Notes under the pieces: generated by a model
The model's input: the letters and a program-made list of their open reading frames with translations, nothing else
What the model was told of the DNA's origin: nothing
Databases searched by the model: none
Shown: positions 35,986 to 48,604 of the stretch, piece after piece
Position numbering within the stretch: the first letter of the stretch is position 1
How the letters are laid out: each line of letters starts with the position of its first letter
Program-made: the position numbers and the translations under genes
NCBI GenBank assembly: GCA_050084985.1
Contig: JBITNC010000001.1
Span: 77,872,001 to 77,936,000, forward strand
DNA from: Nageia nagi
Taxonomy: Eukaryota > Pinophyta
Direction of reading: 5' to 3'
Length of the DNA stretch: 64,000 bases

Positions 35986-36857
35986 AAGATAAGTATTTAA
36001 TCTATGTCCATTGTCTATTCCATGTGTGGGTATTTATAGGAAGGAATTCTTCTTTTCTATGATGTCGACCATCCAATGATGTCATGAGGGTTCCTACATA
36101 ATAAAGAATATGAGATAGTATCATGTTGGCCTAATATATTAGTAATATAAAGTACACATGCCATTAATGAAATATATGAAACATGGTTCATTTTTAGGTG
36201 TTAATAGTAACACTTCTAATTGTTTTTACAAAAAAGTATTTCCTTCAATAGTTTGAAATTTTTTGATTCATGAACATGAGTTGCCATAATATTTATAATA
36301 TTTTCCATTGATTTCTCAATAGTTGAAATATTTGCATGTGATAATTTCAAAGTTTGATCTTTAATTCTTTGTTTGCTTTTTACTTTAATCAAGTCATTAT
36401 TTTATTTTTTAGAATAACATTTTCATTTCATTCAATTGATCATTATTTACATTTGTGATTAATTGCAAATTTGAAATATTTAGAGTGTTGAAAAAAGAAA
36501 CTTATGAAAAAGAATCAATATTTGTAATTGGAAAATATAATTATTGATTCATGAATGTATTGATTGGTTGCACATAATTACTTGGAAATGGAAAATTCAT
36601 CATGTTATTTGAAAGAGTATGATTTTTCATTGGAAAACATTATGAATTATTATTTATCATTGAATACTAAGCATAAGTATGAGGCTTAGAATAATTAAAA
36701 ATTAAATTAGAATTCATAACTTGAGGCATCATTTGTGATTCAATTAAACTTGCCTCTTCAAATTCTTATGCCAATGTTGTTGAATTTTGAGTTCTTCTAG
36801 AACTTATGAGTGTAAAAATAATTAGATCCAATCTTTTGTAGTACAATTGAATTATTA
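35986..36857. other. AT-rich DNA between two retrotransposons
   Basis: Pre-insertion host sequence continuing that left of 26858. CCTATAAATA on the minus strand (36031-36040) is a TATA-like motif. No gene seen. Confidence 0.35.
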
Positions 36858-36862
36858 CCTCT

Positions 36863-37722
36863 TGTTTACAAATAAAATTGAGCATGCAAATAAATAAATA
36901 AGCAAATATCTACAAACTCAATATTATCTGTATTTGAGCAACGGATAGCAATTTATTCTAAATAACAATAAACAAGATAACCAATTCAGAAATGTAATTG
37001 TACCAACCAAGATTGTAATTTGTGTACTTACCTCACGGAACGTACCTAATAACGAAAGATGAAGATGTTGGCATGTACTGATGATGAGCTGCCCTTCCAA
37101 AACTGTAGTGACCAGAGAAGATGCAAAAATAGGACCACGAGTGATCCATTTCAATGATATAAGAGTGTCGATGGTGTTCTTTGGTTCATAAAGGAGCATC
37201 GATGGCCTTCGTTTAATGATTCTTGACCTCTCGATCAAGTCTTGAACTTCAATACGGATGTCTCAGATAGCAGTGCGATATCAGAATAGATCATGGATGT
37301 CAGGATAGCTCGCAAAAGAAAGTACACAAACCATAACCTTGTAGGAGGTACCAAGAGATACCTTAAGGGGTTGCCACTACAAGACCATACGCGGGATCAT
37401 GTGTATCCTTGTTATGTAGACTTACTATTAGATCCCTTATTTATATAGATAATAGATAATACAACCCATGGGTCGACATGCATCTACATAAACAAGGCTA
37501 ATTCACAACATTCTAGATAAACACACCAATAAACAAGGTAATTTATACAATATTCAAGATAATTCATGCAATATGCAACATTCAAGATAATCATTATAAG
37601 ATTCACATTTAAGACAAACATTGATATTATCACTTTAAGACATTCAAGACATATATTTAGACCAAGCATAGTTTCATTAATTTATTGATTTAAAAACATA
37701 AATTCATTTTTATGTGTTAACA
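36863..37722 (-). repeat. 3' LTR of the gypsy element (860 bp)
   Basis: On the minus strand starts TGTTAACACAT and ends TGTAAACA. A TATA-like TATATAAATAAGGG lies near 37435-37450. It contains ~435 bp (about 36953-37388) that the other LTR lacks. Confidence 0.9.
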
Positions 37723-37741
37723 AATGCCCCACTTTGGATGT
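37723..37741 (-). promoter_or_regulatory. Polypurine-tract region
   Basis: Minus strand reads CCAAAGTGGGGCATT directly before the LTR start. Confidence 0.65.
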
Positions 37742-38707
37742 GAAATCGAAAGAAACATGAGGTGAATTGAGATTTTGCATTCAAAGTAAAAACATAATAT
37801 CATAGCAAGCAATTTGACAAGCAATGATAAATACTAACCATTCTAAACTTAAACAAAATCATGACAAAGCTTGTTAGTACTGGATATGGGTTGAGAAAAC
37901 TCCCTTTTGATATTACCTTGGGCATGCTTTCCCCTTGCATTTTGCCATAGAAGGGGATAGCTTGATATATCTGATAATCTAATAATCTTACCGCAATACT
38001 GATGACTTGTGACAACAAACCTGATAACATGCATGATAATGACATGACAGACAACCTGACTACACATGATGACCTGACAGATGACCTGACCACACATGAT
38101 GACCTAATGACAACTTGACAAGACCACATCACAAGATAAGACATGATAACCATGACAACACACATGACCACACATGACCACACACAGGAGAGAGCTAAGT
38201 TCCACACAACTGCAATGGAAGCTGAGACTTTGCACCAAGAGGTATGTTGTAGTTGCATAAGAAACAAACTCTACAAAATAAATGATAAGCTGATAGGTGA
38301 GAGCTAAGTTCCACACAACTGTAATGGAAGCTGAGACTTCGCACCAAAAGGTATGCTGCAGTTGCATAAGAATTAAACTCTACAAAATAAATGATAAGCT
38401 GATAAGTGGAGCTAAAACTCTACCAAGAGGCATATGATAAACTATTGATAATCTGATAAATCTATCAAGACTGATAAATCTAACCAATCTGGGAGCTAGA
38501 ACTCCTACAAGAGGCATAAAGGATCTTCAAACTGATTGCTTTTGGCTTAGAGATAGGATTGTGGGTGGTCAACTTTTAATAGATATGGAGCATGGGTGCT
38601 CCTCTTCTACCCTCAAACTGACTCTCTAATTTGCTTCTATGATGTCTGCTCACATGATCATTCCTTTAGTATACTTTGCTACAACCCAGACGCCCGCATC
38701 GACCCGC
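37742..38707 (-). repeat. Gypsy 3' UTR with two tandem repeat blocks
   Basis: Noncoding DNA between the pol stop and the polypurine tract. At 38190-38406 a ~109 bp unit (plus strand GAGAGCTAAGTTCC...) occurs twice, with a partial third copy after it. At about 38000-38180 a short repeat built on GACCTGACCACACATGAT recurs. The Val/Cys/Ser-rich minus-strand frames here are repeat artefacts. Confidence 0.7.
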
Positions 38708-41700
38708 CTAGATGTAATACTTCTTCAGATGCCTAGCATTAATGGGATTCTTGAGAATCTCCCCATCCAATGTAGACAACTTGTAGGCACCTCTACCAAA
38801 TACTTTTGTAATAAGGTATGGTCCCACCCAATTTGGCTCAAACTTTCCCTTAAGCTCATCTCTGGCTGTAGTATTGGAAATATTCTCCTGCAGGACCATA
38901 TCTCCAACCTCAAAATCCTTAGGACCACTCTCTTGCCATATGATCTTTTAATCCTCTGCTGATATGCTCTGAGGTGTTCTAATGTAATGATTCTCTTTTC
39001 ATCTAGTGCTTCAAGTTGATTCACTCTTGCCTCCAAATATTATGGTTCCTTCATCACATCTTTGAGTGCAATCCTCAAAGATGGGATCTCAATCTCAAGA
39101 GGAATAACTGCCTCATCTCCAAACATAAGAGAGTATGGGGTGGCACTTGTTGCTATCCTTTCACTTGTCCTATATGCCCATAAAGTGTAAGGTAATTGCT
39201 CATGCCAATCTCTCCCATTCTTTTTGATATTCTTGGCCAATATCCCTTTGATCGTCTTATTTGTAGCTTCTGCTTGCCCATTACCTTGGGGGTAGTAAAC
39301 TGAAGAAAATCTCTGCTCAATCTTCATTTTCTAGCAAAATTATTGATATCCTTACCTGTGAAGTTAGTCCCATTGTCCATAACCAACCTTTGTGGTATAC
39401 CAAACCTACAAATGATGTATTCCTTGATGAACTTGATCACATGCTTTTGTGTAGCCATTTTTAAAGGGATAGCCTCAACCCATTTCATATAATACTCTGT
39501 AGCAACTAAGATAAACTTATGCCCCTCACTAGATGGTGGGTTAATGACCCCCATGAAATCCATAGCCCACATAGAGAAAGGCCATGGTGATGTAACATAG
39601 TTCAATTCTTGAGTTGGTGTAAGCTCAAGGTGTGCATGCCTTTGACATTGCTCACATTTCTTGACATGCTCAAAACAGTCATGTTCCATGGTAGGCCACC
39701 AATAACCCATCCTGATCAACTTGCCAAAAACTAATCTCCCATTAAAATGCCCTCCACATGCCCCCCCATGGGCATGTTCTAATACTGTTACAATTTCCTT
39801 AGTAAGAAGGCACCTTAAAAGAATACCATTAAATGACCTTTTGTAAAGCACATTACCGATGATAACGTACCTAGTTGCAAGCCTCTTCATTCTGATTTGC
39901 TCTCACTTATCAAAAGTAGTATCAATAAAATCATCCTTCAAATATCTATAGATATGTTGGTACCATGGACTCTCCTCATACCCAACTCTTTGAACCACAC
40001 ATATTTTACTTTCTTCAGTAGTGGATGAAGTTTCTAAGTTTCTAATGGTGACGCTAGTTTCTTTGTCGTCAACTTCTAATGGTATAAGTGATGCCGCGCT
40101 TACCATTACGTCTGCTAGTCTGTTGCTACTCCTTGGGACACTTTCCAATTGATATCCTTTGAAATGTGTGAGTAACTTGATAACGTAATCCCTATAAGGG
40201 ATAAGCTTTTCATCTTTGGTCTTGTAAACCTCGTTGACCTATTTGACTATTAGCTGTGAATCTCCATAAATATGTATCCATGAAATACCAATTTCTATAT
40301 CTACCTTCAAGCCCAATATAAGAGCTTCATATTCTGCCATATTGTTAGTGCATTCAAATGACAATTTGTAGGATATAGGAATGATTTCATTCTATGGGGA
40401 TATTAATGCAATTCCTGCTCTTGACCCATGCATACACCTGGACCCATCAAAGTATAACTTCCAAGGTTTAGATTCTCTTGGAAATGGAATGCCAACTGTC
40501 CTATCATGGTCATAAATAGGCCATGGGTAGTCCTTTTCTGCAACCTCTGCTATATCTATTAATGCACATTCATCCTTGAATTCTTCTCTGGGCTCTGTAC
40601 TATCCCCTGTGGGGAATTCTACCACAAAATCTGCGATTGGCTTTCCCTTAATTGATTTTTTCTTAACAAATCTGAGATCAAATTCTTGGAGTAACATGAC
40701 CCATTTTGCTGCTCTTTCGTCAAGGCAAGGCTTTGACATTAAGTACCTTAATGGATCTACCTATGTAAGCACATGTGTAGTGCTATTGATTAGGTAATGC
40801 CATAACCTTTTAGTAGCAAACACCACACATTGACATAACTTCTCAATAGGAGTGTATCTAGTCTCATAATCCTTCAATGTCCTGCTAATAAAATAGATAG
40901 CCCTTTCTTTACCATCCTCCTCCTTCTTAGCAAGCATTACTCCAAATGCATGCTTTGTAGCTGAAACATAAAGCCAAAGGGGTTCTCCATGCCTATATGG
41001 AGCTAACACCGACGGGTGTAACAAATATTCTTTTATCTTATCAAATGACTCTTGACATTTATTATCCCATTTAAACTCAACATCTTTCTTAAGTAGATGA
41101 GACATAGGAGCTATCTTATCTATTAATTGACATATAAATCTTCTAATGGCCTGTATTTTACCTTGTAAACTCCTTAATTTCTTGAGATTTGTTGGAGGTG
41201 CCATTTTTGTGATGGCTTTTATCTTTTTGGGATCCACTTCCACACCTCTTCTTGAGACAATATGCCCCAAGAGTTTTCCTGATGACACACTAAATACACA
41301 CTTCTATGGCTTAAATCTTAACTTGTACTGTCTCATCCTCTCAAATGTTGCTTTCAAATCTTGAACATGATCTTCTTTGTTCTTAGATTTAATCAAAATG
41401 TCATCAACATATACCTCAACTATCTTATGAATAAAATCATGGAACATAGCTGTCATGGTTCTTTGGTATGTAGCTCTTGCATTCTTGAGACCAAACGACA
41501 TTACCTTGTAGAAAAAGTTTCCCCAAGGTGTTCTAAAAGCTATTTTATGTTGATCACTCTCTTTGATTTTAATCTGATTATATCCTGAAAAGCCATCCAT
41601 AAATGGCAACATCTCATATCCTGCTAAACTGTCAATGATCATATCTATGTTAGGCAATGGGAAATCATCTTTTGGACAAGCCTTGTTGAGATCCCTAAAA

Positions 41701-43478
41701 TCAGTACACACTTTGATTTCACCTGTAGGCTTCTTAACTAGAACTACATTAGCCATCCATTCTGAGTAGTCTATGGATCTTATAAATTTGACTTCTAGCA
41801 ATTTCTCTATTTCCTTCTTCACGAGCAATGAAACCTGAAAAGGCATTTTTTGTGGCTTTTGTTTTACTAGAATTGCCCCTTTTTTGACCACCAGGTTATG
41901 AACCACAAAGTTCTCATCTAACCATGGCATATCTTTGTAAGACCATGCAAACAACTTGGAATAATCATGAAAAGATTGAACTAATTCACTCTGTAATGGT
42001 GCCTCAATAAGCTTACCCATTTTTAGTATTCGTGGTGTCTCTTGAGAGCCGATATTAACTTCTTCAATTTCTTCATTCAACCAGGTAACCTCAACTTTTG
42101 ATGGCAAAGGGAATGGTAACTCTCCCAATCCCTCAATCTTATCATCTCTGGATTCCTCGAAACAAGCATGTATATCAGGACAATGCGTTTGAATTCTCTT
42201 TTCATGCCTTATTGGATATTTTGTTCTAGTACCTAATGTTTCTAAAAAGGCATCATCATTTTGAAATAGATCTATAGTGTGTATAGCATCTTCCTCATCA
42301 ATCTCGTAATCAATAACATAACAATTACTTATCCATTCGTCAATCTACACTATTTCTGGAATTCCTTCCTGACAAACGTGATCACCACCTTGATACAGAA
42401 TCATACTTGATTGATTTTTCTCTGTTTCTTCCTTAGAAAAAGACCATCAGTGGTCCTCTATCTTTGAAAAGGAACACAGGCATTCTTCTTCCTTACTTTG
42501 CTGCTGTTCATTGAAGTTTCCATCCAAACTAATTTCATTGACATTCATGATAACGTATGAACCAATCCCGATATCCATCACGTTAATTTTTTGTAATGCT
42601 TTCCTATAAATCTAATCATTCCTGGCTTGAAGGATTTCATCTTCCATATCACATGGAATAAATCTCTTTGGGAGGACAAGGTTACACTGCTTAGCCATCT
42701 GTTCATCTGCCTCAACCTTATAGACATTCCCCTTAAAATAGAATTTAAAACACCTATGTAACATTGATGCCACTCCATCCATATCATCTATCCAAGGTCT
42801 TCCAAGAATAAAGTTAAATGAAGGATTTCCTTCCATGATATAGAACAGAGTATCAAGCACTTTATTACCAACCTTGATTGGTAGTGTGATAGTTCCTGCA
42901 CATTTTCTAGGTATGCCATCAAATCCTTTAACTCTCATGGTAGTCTCTTCCCTTGGAGGTAGCACATCCGAATCGAATTGCTCCAATAAGTGAGTGGTAG
43001 CAATATTCAGGGCTGCCCCACCATCTATCAATGACCTCTTAACTGTCACTCCAAAGGCATCCATCTCAATGAACAAATGTGGATGAAGCCTTGTGACGTC
43101 CTTACTAGGCTTCTCGTTAGGGTTAAATGCAATAACTTCCCCTTTACCCCAAATCTCAACTTTTTCTACAAAAGCAGCAATAGAAATATTTTGATCTATC
43201 TAACTATTCCTAAAAACCTGATTCATCATCTCCCTATGAGGTGCTAAAATCTAAAGTAACTCAAAAAGACTAACCTTAGCTTGTGTGCTTTTTAATTGCT
43301 CAATCAAATCAAAACTTCTAGGATCTTTTGGTAACTCCCTCTCGTAGGTAACTGGATCAACCATTTCCCTAGCTTTCCCTCTTGTGAGTGCTGCACAAAC
43401 ATCTTCATGGAAAATCACATTGACATGTTGCTCTTCCTCCACATCTTTGACCTTTGCTGGACACACATAGAATCCATC
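38708..43478 (-). pseudogene. Gypsy pol (protease, RT, RNase H, second RNase H, integrase)
   Basis: Domains on the minus strand from right to left. Protease is at 42612-43076 with LIDGGAALNI, the D-G-G-A form usual in Tat-like elements, and FILGRPW. RT spans ~41304-42128 with YVDDI at 41400-41411 and DFRDLNKACPKDDFPLP. Classical RNase H and its linker follow (40761-41288, VSATKHAFGVMLAKKE, TRYTPIEK). The second, archaeal-type RNase H (WKLYFDGS at ~40440, then NNMAEYEAL and GDSQLIV) reaches to ~40230. Integrase has H-H-C-C (GGHFNGR ... CEQCQRH), Asp in WAMDFMG and MDNGTNF, and Glu in GQAEATNK, and ends GPYLITKVFGRGAYKL. Breaks: a one-base loss near 43530 at the gag end, frame changes near 39325 and 38950, and about a dozen stops, several reading as Gln-to-TAG or Arg-to-TGA. 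Confidence 0.9.
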
Positions 43479-43480
43479 TT

Positions 43481-44575
43481 CTATGAGCTTCTGTACCCTA
43501 TCCCTAAGGCTTCCACACCAATTAGTAGCATGGCCTTAGTCTGATGATACTTGCAATACCTATCTTCCTTATACCAAGCAGGTCTTTCTGCTGTAGGATC
43601 TTCTTCATGCTTAGGTAAGGGTTGTAATAACCCTTTTGCCACAAGGTCTTTTAGGATACGTCTTGGAGGTATGGGAAATCTCACAAATTTCTTCTCTTTC
43701 GTCTCACTTGTCTTCTCAGCCACATGGATAGTTTTCTCCTTCTTTGGTGATTGTGATCTCTTATCCTTTGCTTTAGTCTTATCACTACTGCCATACTTCA
43801 CAAGCCCTAGCTTCATAAGGACTTTCTCTTTCTCTAGCAATTTATACGTCATATCCGAAAATGCAAGATGTGTATAATCGATAACATGTGATTGCAAGGG
43901 CAATAAAATAGCTTCTTTAAAAATATTATTTACCTCTTTTTCTATTAATCTGGTCTTCACTTGTTGCCATGTCTTCTTAAACCTTACAACAAATTTGTCT
44001 AGTTGCTCATCACTGCCTTGCTTTATAGCGCATAAATCTGATAACATAATCTCCCGCTTGATGTTATGCTTATATTGCTCCAGGAATAAACTACTGAATT
44101 CTTCAAATGATGTGATGGACCCTTCAGGTAGGGCATAAAACCATTCTCAAGCCTCTCCCTCCAAGCTATGGGGAAAGAATTTAGCTTGCAATCTTTGATC
44201 TGTACCAATCTTGAGTTCACACTCATCCTTGAATCCTTGTATATGTCTTCTTGAATCTCCTTCACCATTGAACTTGCAGAATTTTGGCTCTTTATAGTCA
44301 GATGGTGGCATGTGCCTACGAATCTCATCGCAGAGGGGACTACCAAATTCAAAAGAATCATTAGGCGGAGCTGATCGCCTTGCTAATCTATCTATTTGCC
44401 TTTGCATACCCTCTATAGTAGCTTGAAAGTTACTGTTGTCACCCTTAGCACTATTTTGCATTCCTCTAGATCCCTCTGGACCATCATGTCTGATTTCCCC
44501 CAATAATTCATCCAAATCTCTTTTTGAAAGACTATGCAAGAATAATTTAAGCTGATCCATAACTAAAACACTCAC
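43481..44575 (-). pseudogene. Gypsy gag
   Basis: The frame starts at the ATG at 44575, ~60 bp inside the primer-binding site, and is open apart from a TGA at ~44144. The capsid core reads EWFYALPEGSITSFEEF followed by FLEQYK, then ELKIGTD and LDKFVVRFKKTW, the plant gypsy Gag pattern. A Lys-rich linker and a Cys-His-rich end (YCKYHQT...) follow. Close to the end the frame is shifted by an apparent single-base loss near 43530; the other frame continues with a WCGSLRDRV-type sequence and then pol. It would have encoded the particle protein. Confidence 0.85.
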
Positions 44576-44632
44576 AAGATAGATATTAGTCCTAACTAAA
44601 ACCCTTGGGGGTTTAGTACAATGATGTGCACT

Positions 44633-44649
44633 TCACGTCGGGTTCACCA
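44633..44649 (-). promoter_or_regulatory. Gypsy primer-binding site
   Basis: Minus strand TGGTGAACCCGACGTG starts two bases after the 5' LTR. It begins TGG as a tRNA-complementary PBS should; I could not name the tRNA with confidence. Confidence 0.7.
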
Positions 44650-44651
44650 AA

Positions 44652-45068
44652 TGTTTACAAATAAAATTGAGCATGCAAATAAATAAATAAGCAAATATCT
44701 ACAAACTCAAAATTATCTGTATTTGAGCAATGGGTACGCGGGATCGTGTGTATCCTTATTATGTGGACTTACTATTAGATCCCTTATTTATATAGATAAT
44801 AGATAATACAACCCATGGTTCGGCATGCATCTACATAAACAAGGCTAATTCACAACATTCTAGATAAACACACCAATAAACAAGGTAATTTATACAATAT
44901 TCAAGATAATTCATGCAATATGCAACATTCAAGATAATCATTATAAGATTCACATTTAAGACAAACATTGATATTATCACTTTAAGACATTCAAGACATA
45001 TATTTAGACCAAGCATATTTTCATTATTTATTGATTTAAAAACATAAATTCATTTTTATGTGTTAACA
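44652..45068 (-). repeat. 5' LTR of the gypsy element (417 bp, internally shortened)
   Basis: Both ends match the 3' LTR, but the middle is missing: plus-strand TTGAGCAATGGG is joined directly to TACGCGGGATC. The TATA-like motif is kept. About seven to nine substitutions versus the 3' LTR over ~415 bp, mostly transitions. Confidence 0.9.
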
Positions 45069-45073
45069 CCTCT

Positions 45074-47171
45074 TCATTGATCATATATGTATCCACCAAT
45101 TTTGAATGTAACTTTTGAAACTAAGTACTAAAGAAATTGATTGATTCATTAATCTCTCTCTTAACAAATGTTAACTGATAATAAAAAATAAACTATCCAT
45201 ATTCAAGTCAAATATACAAGTTATATATTTGAAATATTATTAGTACCTTTCTTATTCATCCAAAGTTAGAGAAAATACCTTACAAGCTACATATTCATGT
45301 TGAATTTGAAATATTATTAATACCTCTTTGTAAGAACATATATGTTTCTCTATTTTCATTAAGATATCATTTTAAAATATAAGAATATACTTACTTATAC
45401 CTTTGGGTATATCATTTATTTATCTAGTAAAATTGAGTGACCTACTTCCCTGTAACCATGTAATTGTTACCATGCCTATACTCTAAAAAAAAGGATTGTT
45501 ATAAATGCGAGTAAATGAAATCTTAATTTTATAAATTTATTTTGATTTGGATAATTTATTCAGACTACATAAAAAATTAGCAAAGTCACTAAACTAAATA
45601 TATCTTCTAAGAATTTAGATGTATCTTGAGTTAATCCCTTTAGAATAATATTATGAAGATTAGTAGACTTTGACCTAGTCATAATTCTCTATACAACTTG
45701 ATAAAAAGAGCTTCAATCTTGAAAATTGAAAATTAAACTTCAAGGATATCCTTCTAGTATCAATTATATTATTGGTTATTTATTTCCACCATTAATCTAT
45801 GTTGCATGATTGAAAGCATGAGAAAGACTAACAACATGCAAATGAGAAGGTAGTACTCTTCTTCGCCTTAAAGGACTAGTTACCCTAAGGTTAAGATAAA
45901 AAATATTATTAATAAGATCAAAAGAAAAAAAATTTAATGATTTAAAATAAATTTAGACATATTTGCGGAAAGCATTCATAGGGTGAATGTAAATTATCTC
46001 CATAAATACAAGGAATCACAAGTATAAATCAAATTTGATATCAAATCCTTTCTAATCTCAATGATTTTTATCTTCAAAGAATGAAATTTAACTAGGATTT
46101 ATGTAGTAAAGAAAATAAAGTCCTATTTTAACATGGTTTCAAAAAAAAATCAAAGAGATGCAGAGATAAATATGTTAAATAAAAATACAATCCATGCATT
46201 GTCTAAGATCACTCTTTCACATTTTGTAGGAAGTTTAAACTTGGTTGTACTAGTATCAAAATAAAGTTGAATTAACATAGTTTCAACATAAGAGGATACA
46301 CAAAGTGAGTTGATTATGAAGAATCACAATTTCTTAAAGATTATAAAATAATATAAAAATAAAGAAAACCCAAAAATGATATAAGTGCAATCTATCTTGC
46401 AAATGATATACAAATGGTATCAACTCAAAATACATTGGTTTGGAATTACAGCATATATAAATTTGTACTTAACTTCAAATATTTACAATATATTTTTTCG
46501 AGAGATATTAGTCCAAAATCAAAGAATAATGAAAAATACAATTCTTTATAACAATTGGGTTACCTATGATGTATCATCCTATTTATGCTCCATTAACCTC
46601 CATCTAATTACAAAACTAATTTAAATAAAAAATCCAATTCCCCTTCATTTCATTATCAATTTATTGAAGGAGAACTATTTGGGATTCTCTTGGTTGTAAC
46701 TTATTTAAAAAAAATTAACAATCCTAAACATGCCCAAATGTCATTTTGTAATGGTCAAAACTTTTGTACTATAATGCCATTTTGTAATGCTCATAAATTT
46801 TGTATTGTAAATAAAATAGTCATGAAATTTTTATCAAGTTTTCTTGATTATGTCAAGTATATTTTCTAAAAATTTCAACCTTTAATTTTCTCTAATTCAT
46901 TCTCAACATCTCCATCAATATATCCTCCAACATGAATTTTAATATCATTTTCAACTGTCAAAATTATAAAACTACTATTTTACTCTTGGTAATCTAATAT
47001 ACCATTGGTACAAATTTAAGATTCTAATTTATCTTGAGATACTTTTGATAAGTTCATCAATATGGCTTTTGACTAGGATTTTTATCATTTTGAATTATGG
47101 GCTCTTGATTTTCATTTTCAACTTTGAAATAGTAATAGTCTATCATTTGACAAACTAAATAATATTATAAT
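45074..47171. other. AT-rich DNA, no gene recognised
   Basis: Continues the sequence left of 36858 that the gypsy element interrupted. No LTR pair, domain or RNA gene seen; the open frames are short and without motifs. Confidence 0.4.
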
Positions 47172-48604
47172 TAATAAGAGTTTCAAATATTGAATGGTTT
47201 GTATTGCTATCATGTGTATTTAAATATGATTTTAATTTACAAGTATATAACACACAATCTAAACAAGGGGAGAACATAATAAACTAGTTAATAAGACATC
47301 TCATGACTAAGTGTGAGAGTATCCAATAACTAACCTAGCTTAAAGATAGGTGAGAAATATGTTCACAATTATTACATAGACCTTTAATATATGGTATAGT
47401 ATAAGATTACTTAATCCTTATCATTTATCCAAACAAAAAAGGCTTTGGACCCCAAATATTAAGAGGAGAAGTCGAGAAGAAATCCCATAAAAAGATGAAG
47501 AAGTTGAAACTTGATATCGATGAAAATCTAAATCTAAATAAAGAAACAGTGTAGGATGGCAAAAAATGTTACTATAAAAATTTATAAAAATTTGACTTTG
47601 ATTGTTATTTCCCAAATAGTATTTGCATGGAAGTCAAATGAATGAAGGGCCATGATAGGTCATGACTACAATTAGGCCCATGCTAGGAGGAGGATATGCT
47701 TATTGTTGGGGGATGTTATGAATCATTTCAATAATATGCACATAGATCATGGGATACAAATGACCAATTTAAAAATTAGAATAATGTCTCTACAACAACA
47801 ATGTTATATTGAAAAGTGAGCATAAGGAAATATGAAATATAATAGATTTACAATTACAAAACACACAAAGGATGTGTAGATCATGGTAGATTTGATGCTA
47901 TATCCAAAATGAAATACAACAAAAATAAATATCGATAATATAATATGGCATAACCTTGAATGGGAAATGATATCAGATCCTCTACACAATAGCTAAGGGA
48001 TTACTTATAGCTTATCAATCCTCATTAGAATGAGTACACTATTCAATATTCTTAGAGTAATGGGTGCAAGTATAAATTTGATCAAATCATTTTAAAATGC
48101 TAATTTCAATCCCTACACAAAAAACATGATAGTTTCAATCCCCACAAGGTAAATAATATTAAGGAATGAGAGATCAAAGGATAATCCATTCCATGTATCT
48201 TCAAAAATTTTCCAAATATGAAATGAAGATATAAGAAAAAATATGGAGTGGGAGGGGATATTGGCACAAATACAATCCCCCCTTAAATTTTCCAAACCAA
48301 ATCTAAGTTAAGAGCACATGTTATATACTTGAACCAACTTTGATACTAATGATAAGGGTTTCAAATACTGAATGGTTTGTATTGATACTATGCAGCTTTA
48401 ATTAAGATTTTAATTTATAAATATAATACAAAAAATAATATAAATAAAGGGGAGAACATGAAAACTAGTCAACAAGTCATCTCATGCATAAATATGAGAA
48501 TATATAATAACAAACCTAGCCTAAAGATAGGTGAGAAATACATTCACCCTTATTACATAGACCTTTAGGATATGATATAATGTAAGATTATTTGATCCTT
48601 AAAA
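47172..48604 (-). mobile_element. Small LTR retroelement without coding capacity
   Basis: Direct repeats of ~252 and ~255 bp (47172-47423 and 48350-48604) enclose 926 bp. The best-preserved termini are TGATAAGG and CCTTATCA, inverted copies of each other as expected for LTR ends. On the minus strand the 5' LTR end is followed by GTATCAAAGTTGGTTCAAG, close to the GTATCAGAGC part of the initiator-Met PBS. No gag or pol motif is in the interior, which has a G-rich TTTAAGGGGGGATTG near 48270. It fits a TRIM/LARD-like or internally deleted element. No target duplication was found. Confidence 0.7.

Larger units (their letters stand above)
36858..45073 (-). mobile_element. Complete Ty3/gypsy element of the Tat-like dual-RNase-H type
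   Basis: LTRs at 36863-37722 (3') and 44652-45068 (5', internally shortened) are flanked by CCTCT on both sides (36858-36862 and 45069-45073), a perfect 5 bp target duplication. A primer-binding site follows the 5' LTR and a polypurine tract precedes the 3' LTR. Minus-strand order is gag, protease, RT, RNase H, a second RNase H, integrase: the Ty3/gypsy order with the extra archaeal-type RNase H that marks Tat/Ogre-like plant elements. No chromodomain follows integrase. Shared LTR parts differ at roughly 2% by eye, so it is older than the neighbouring copia element. The frame has many stops and at least three frameshifts. Confidence 0.93.

Noticed and set aside
37800-38367. Val/Cys/Ser-rich 155-codon minus frame resembling a membrane protein
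   Set aside because: It is a translation of the tandem repeats in the gypsy 3' UTR; hydrophobic look comes from TGTGGTCATGTG-type units.
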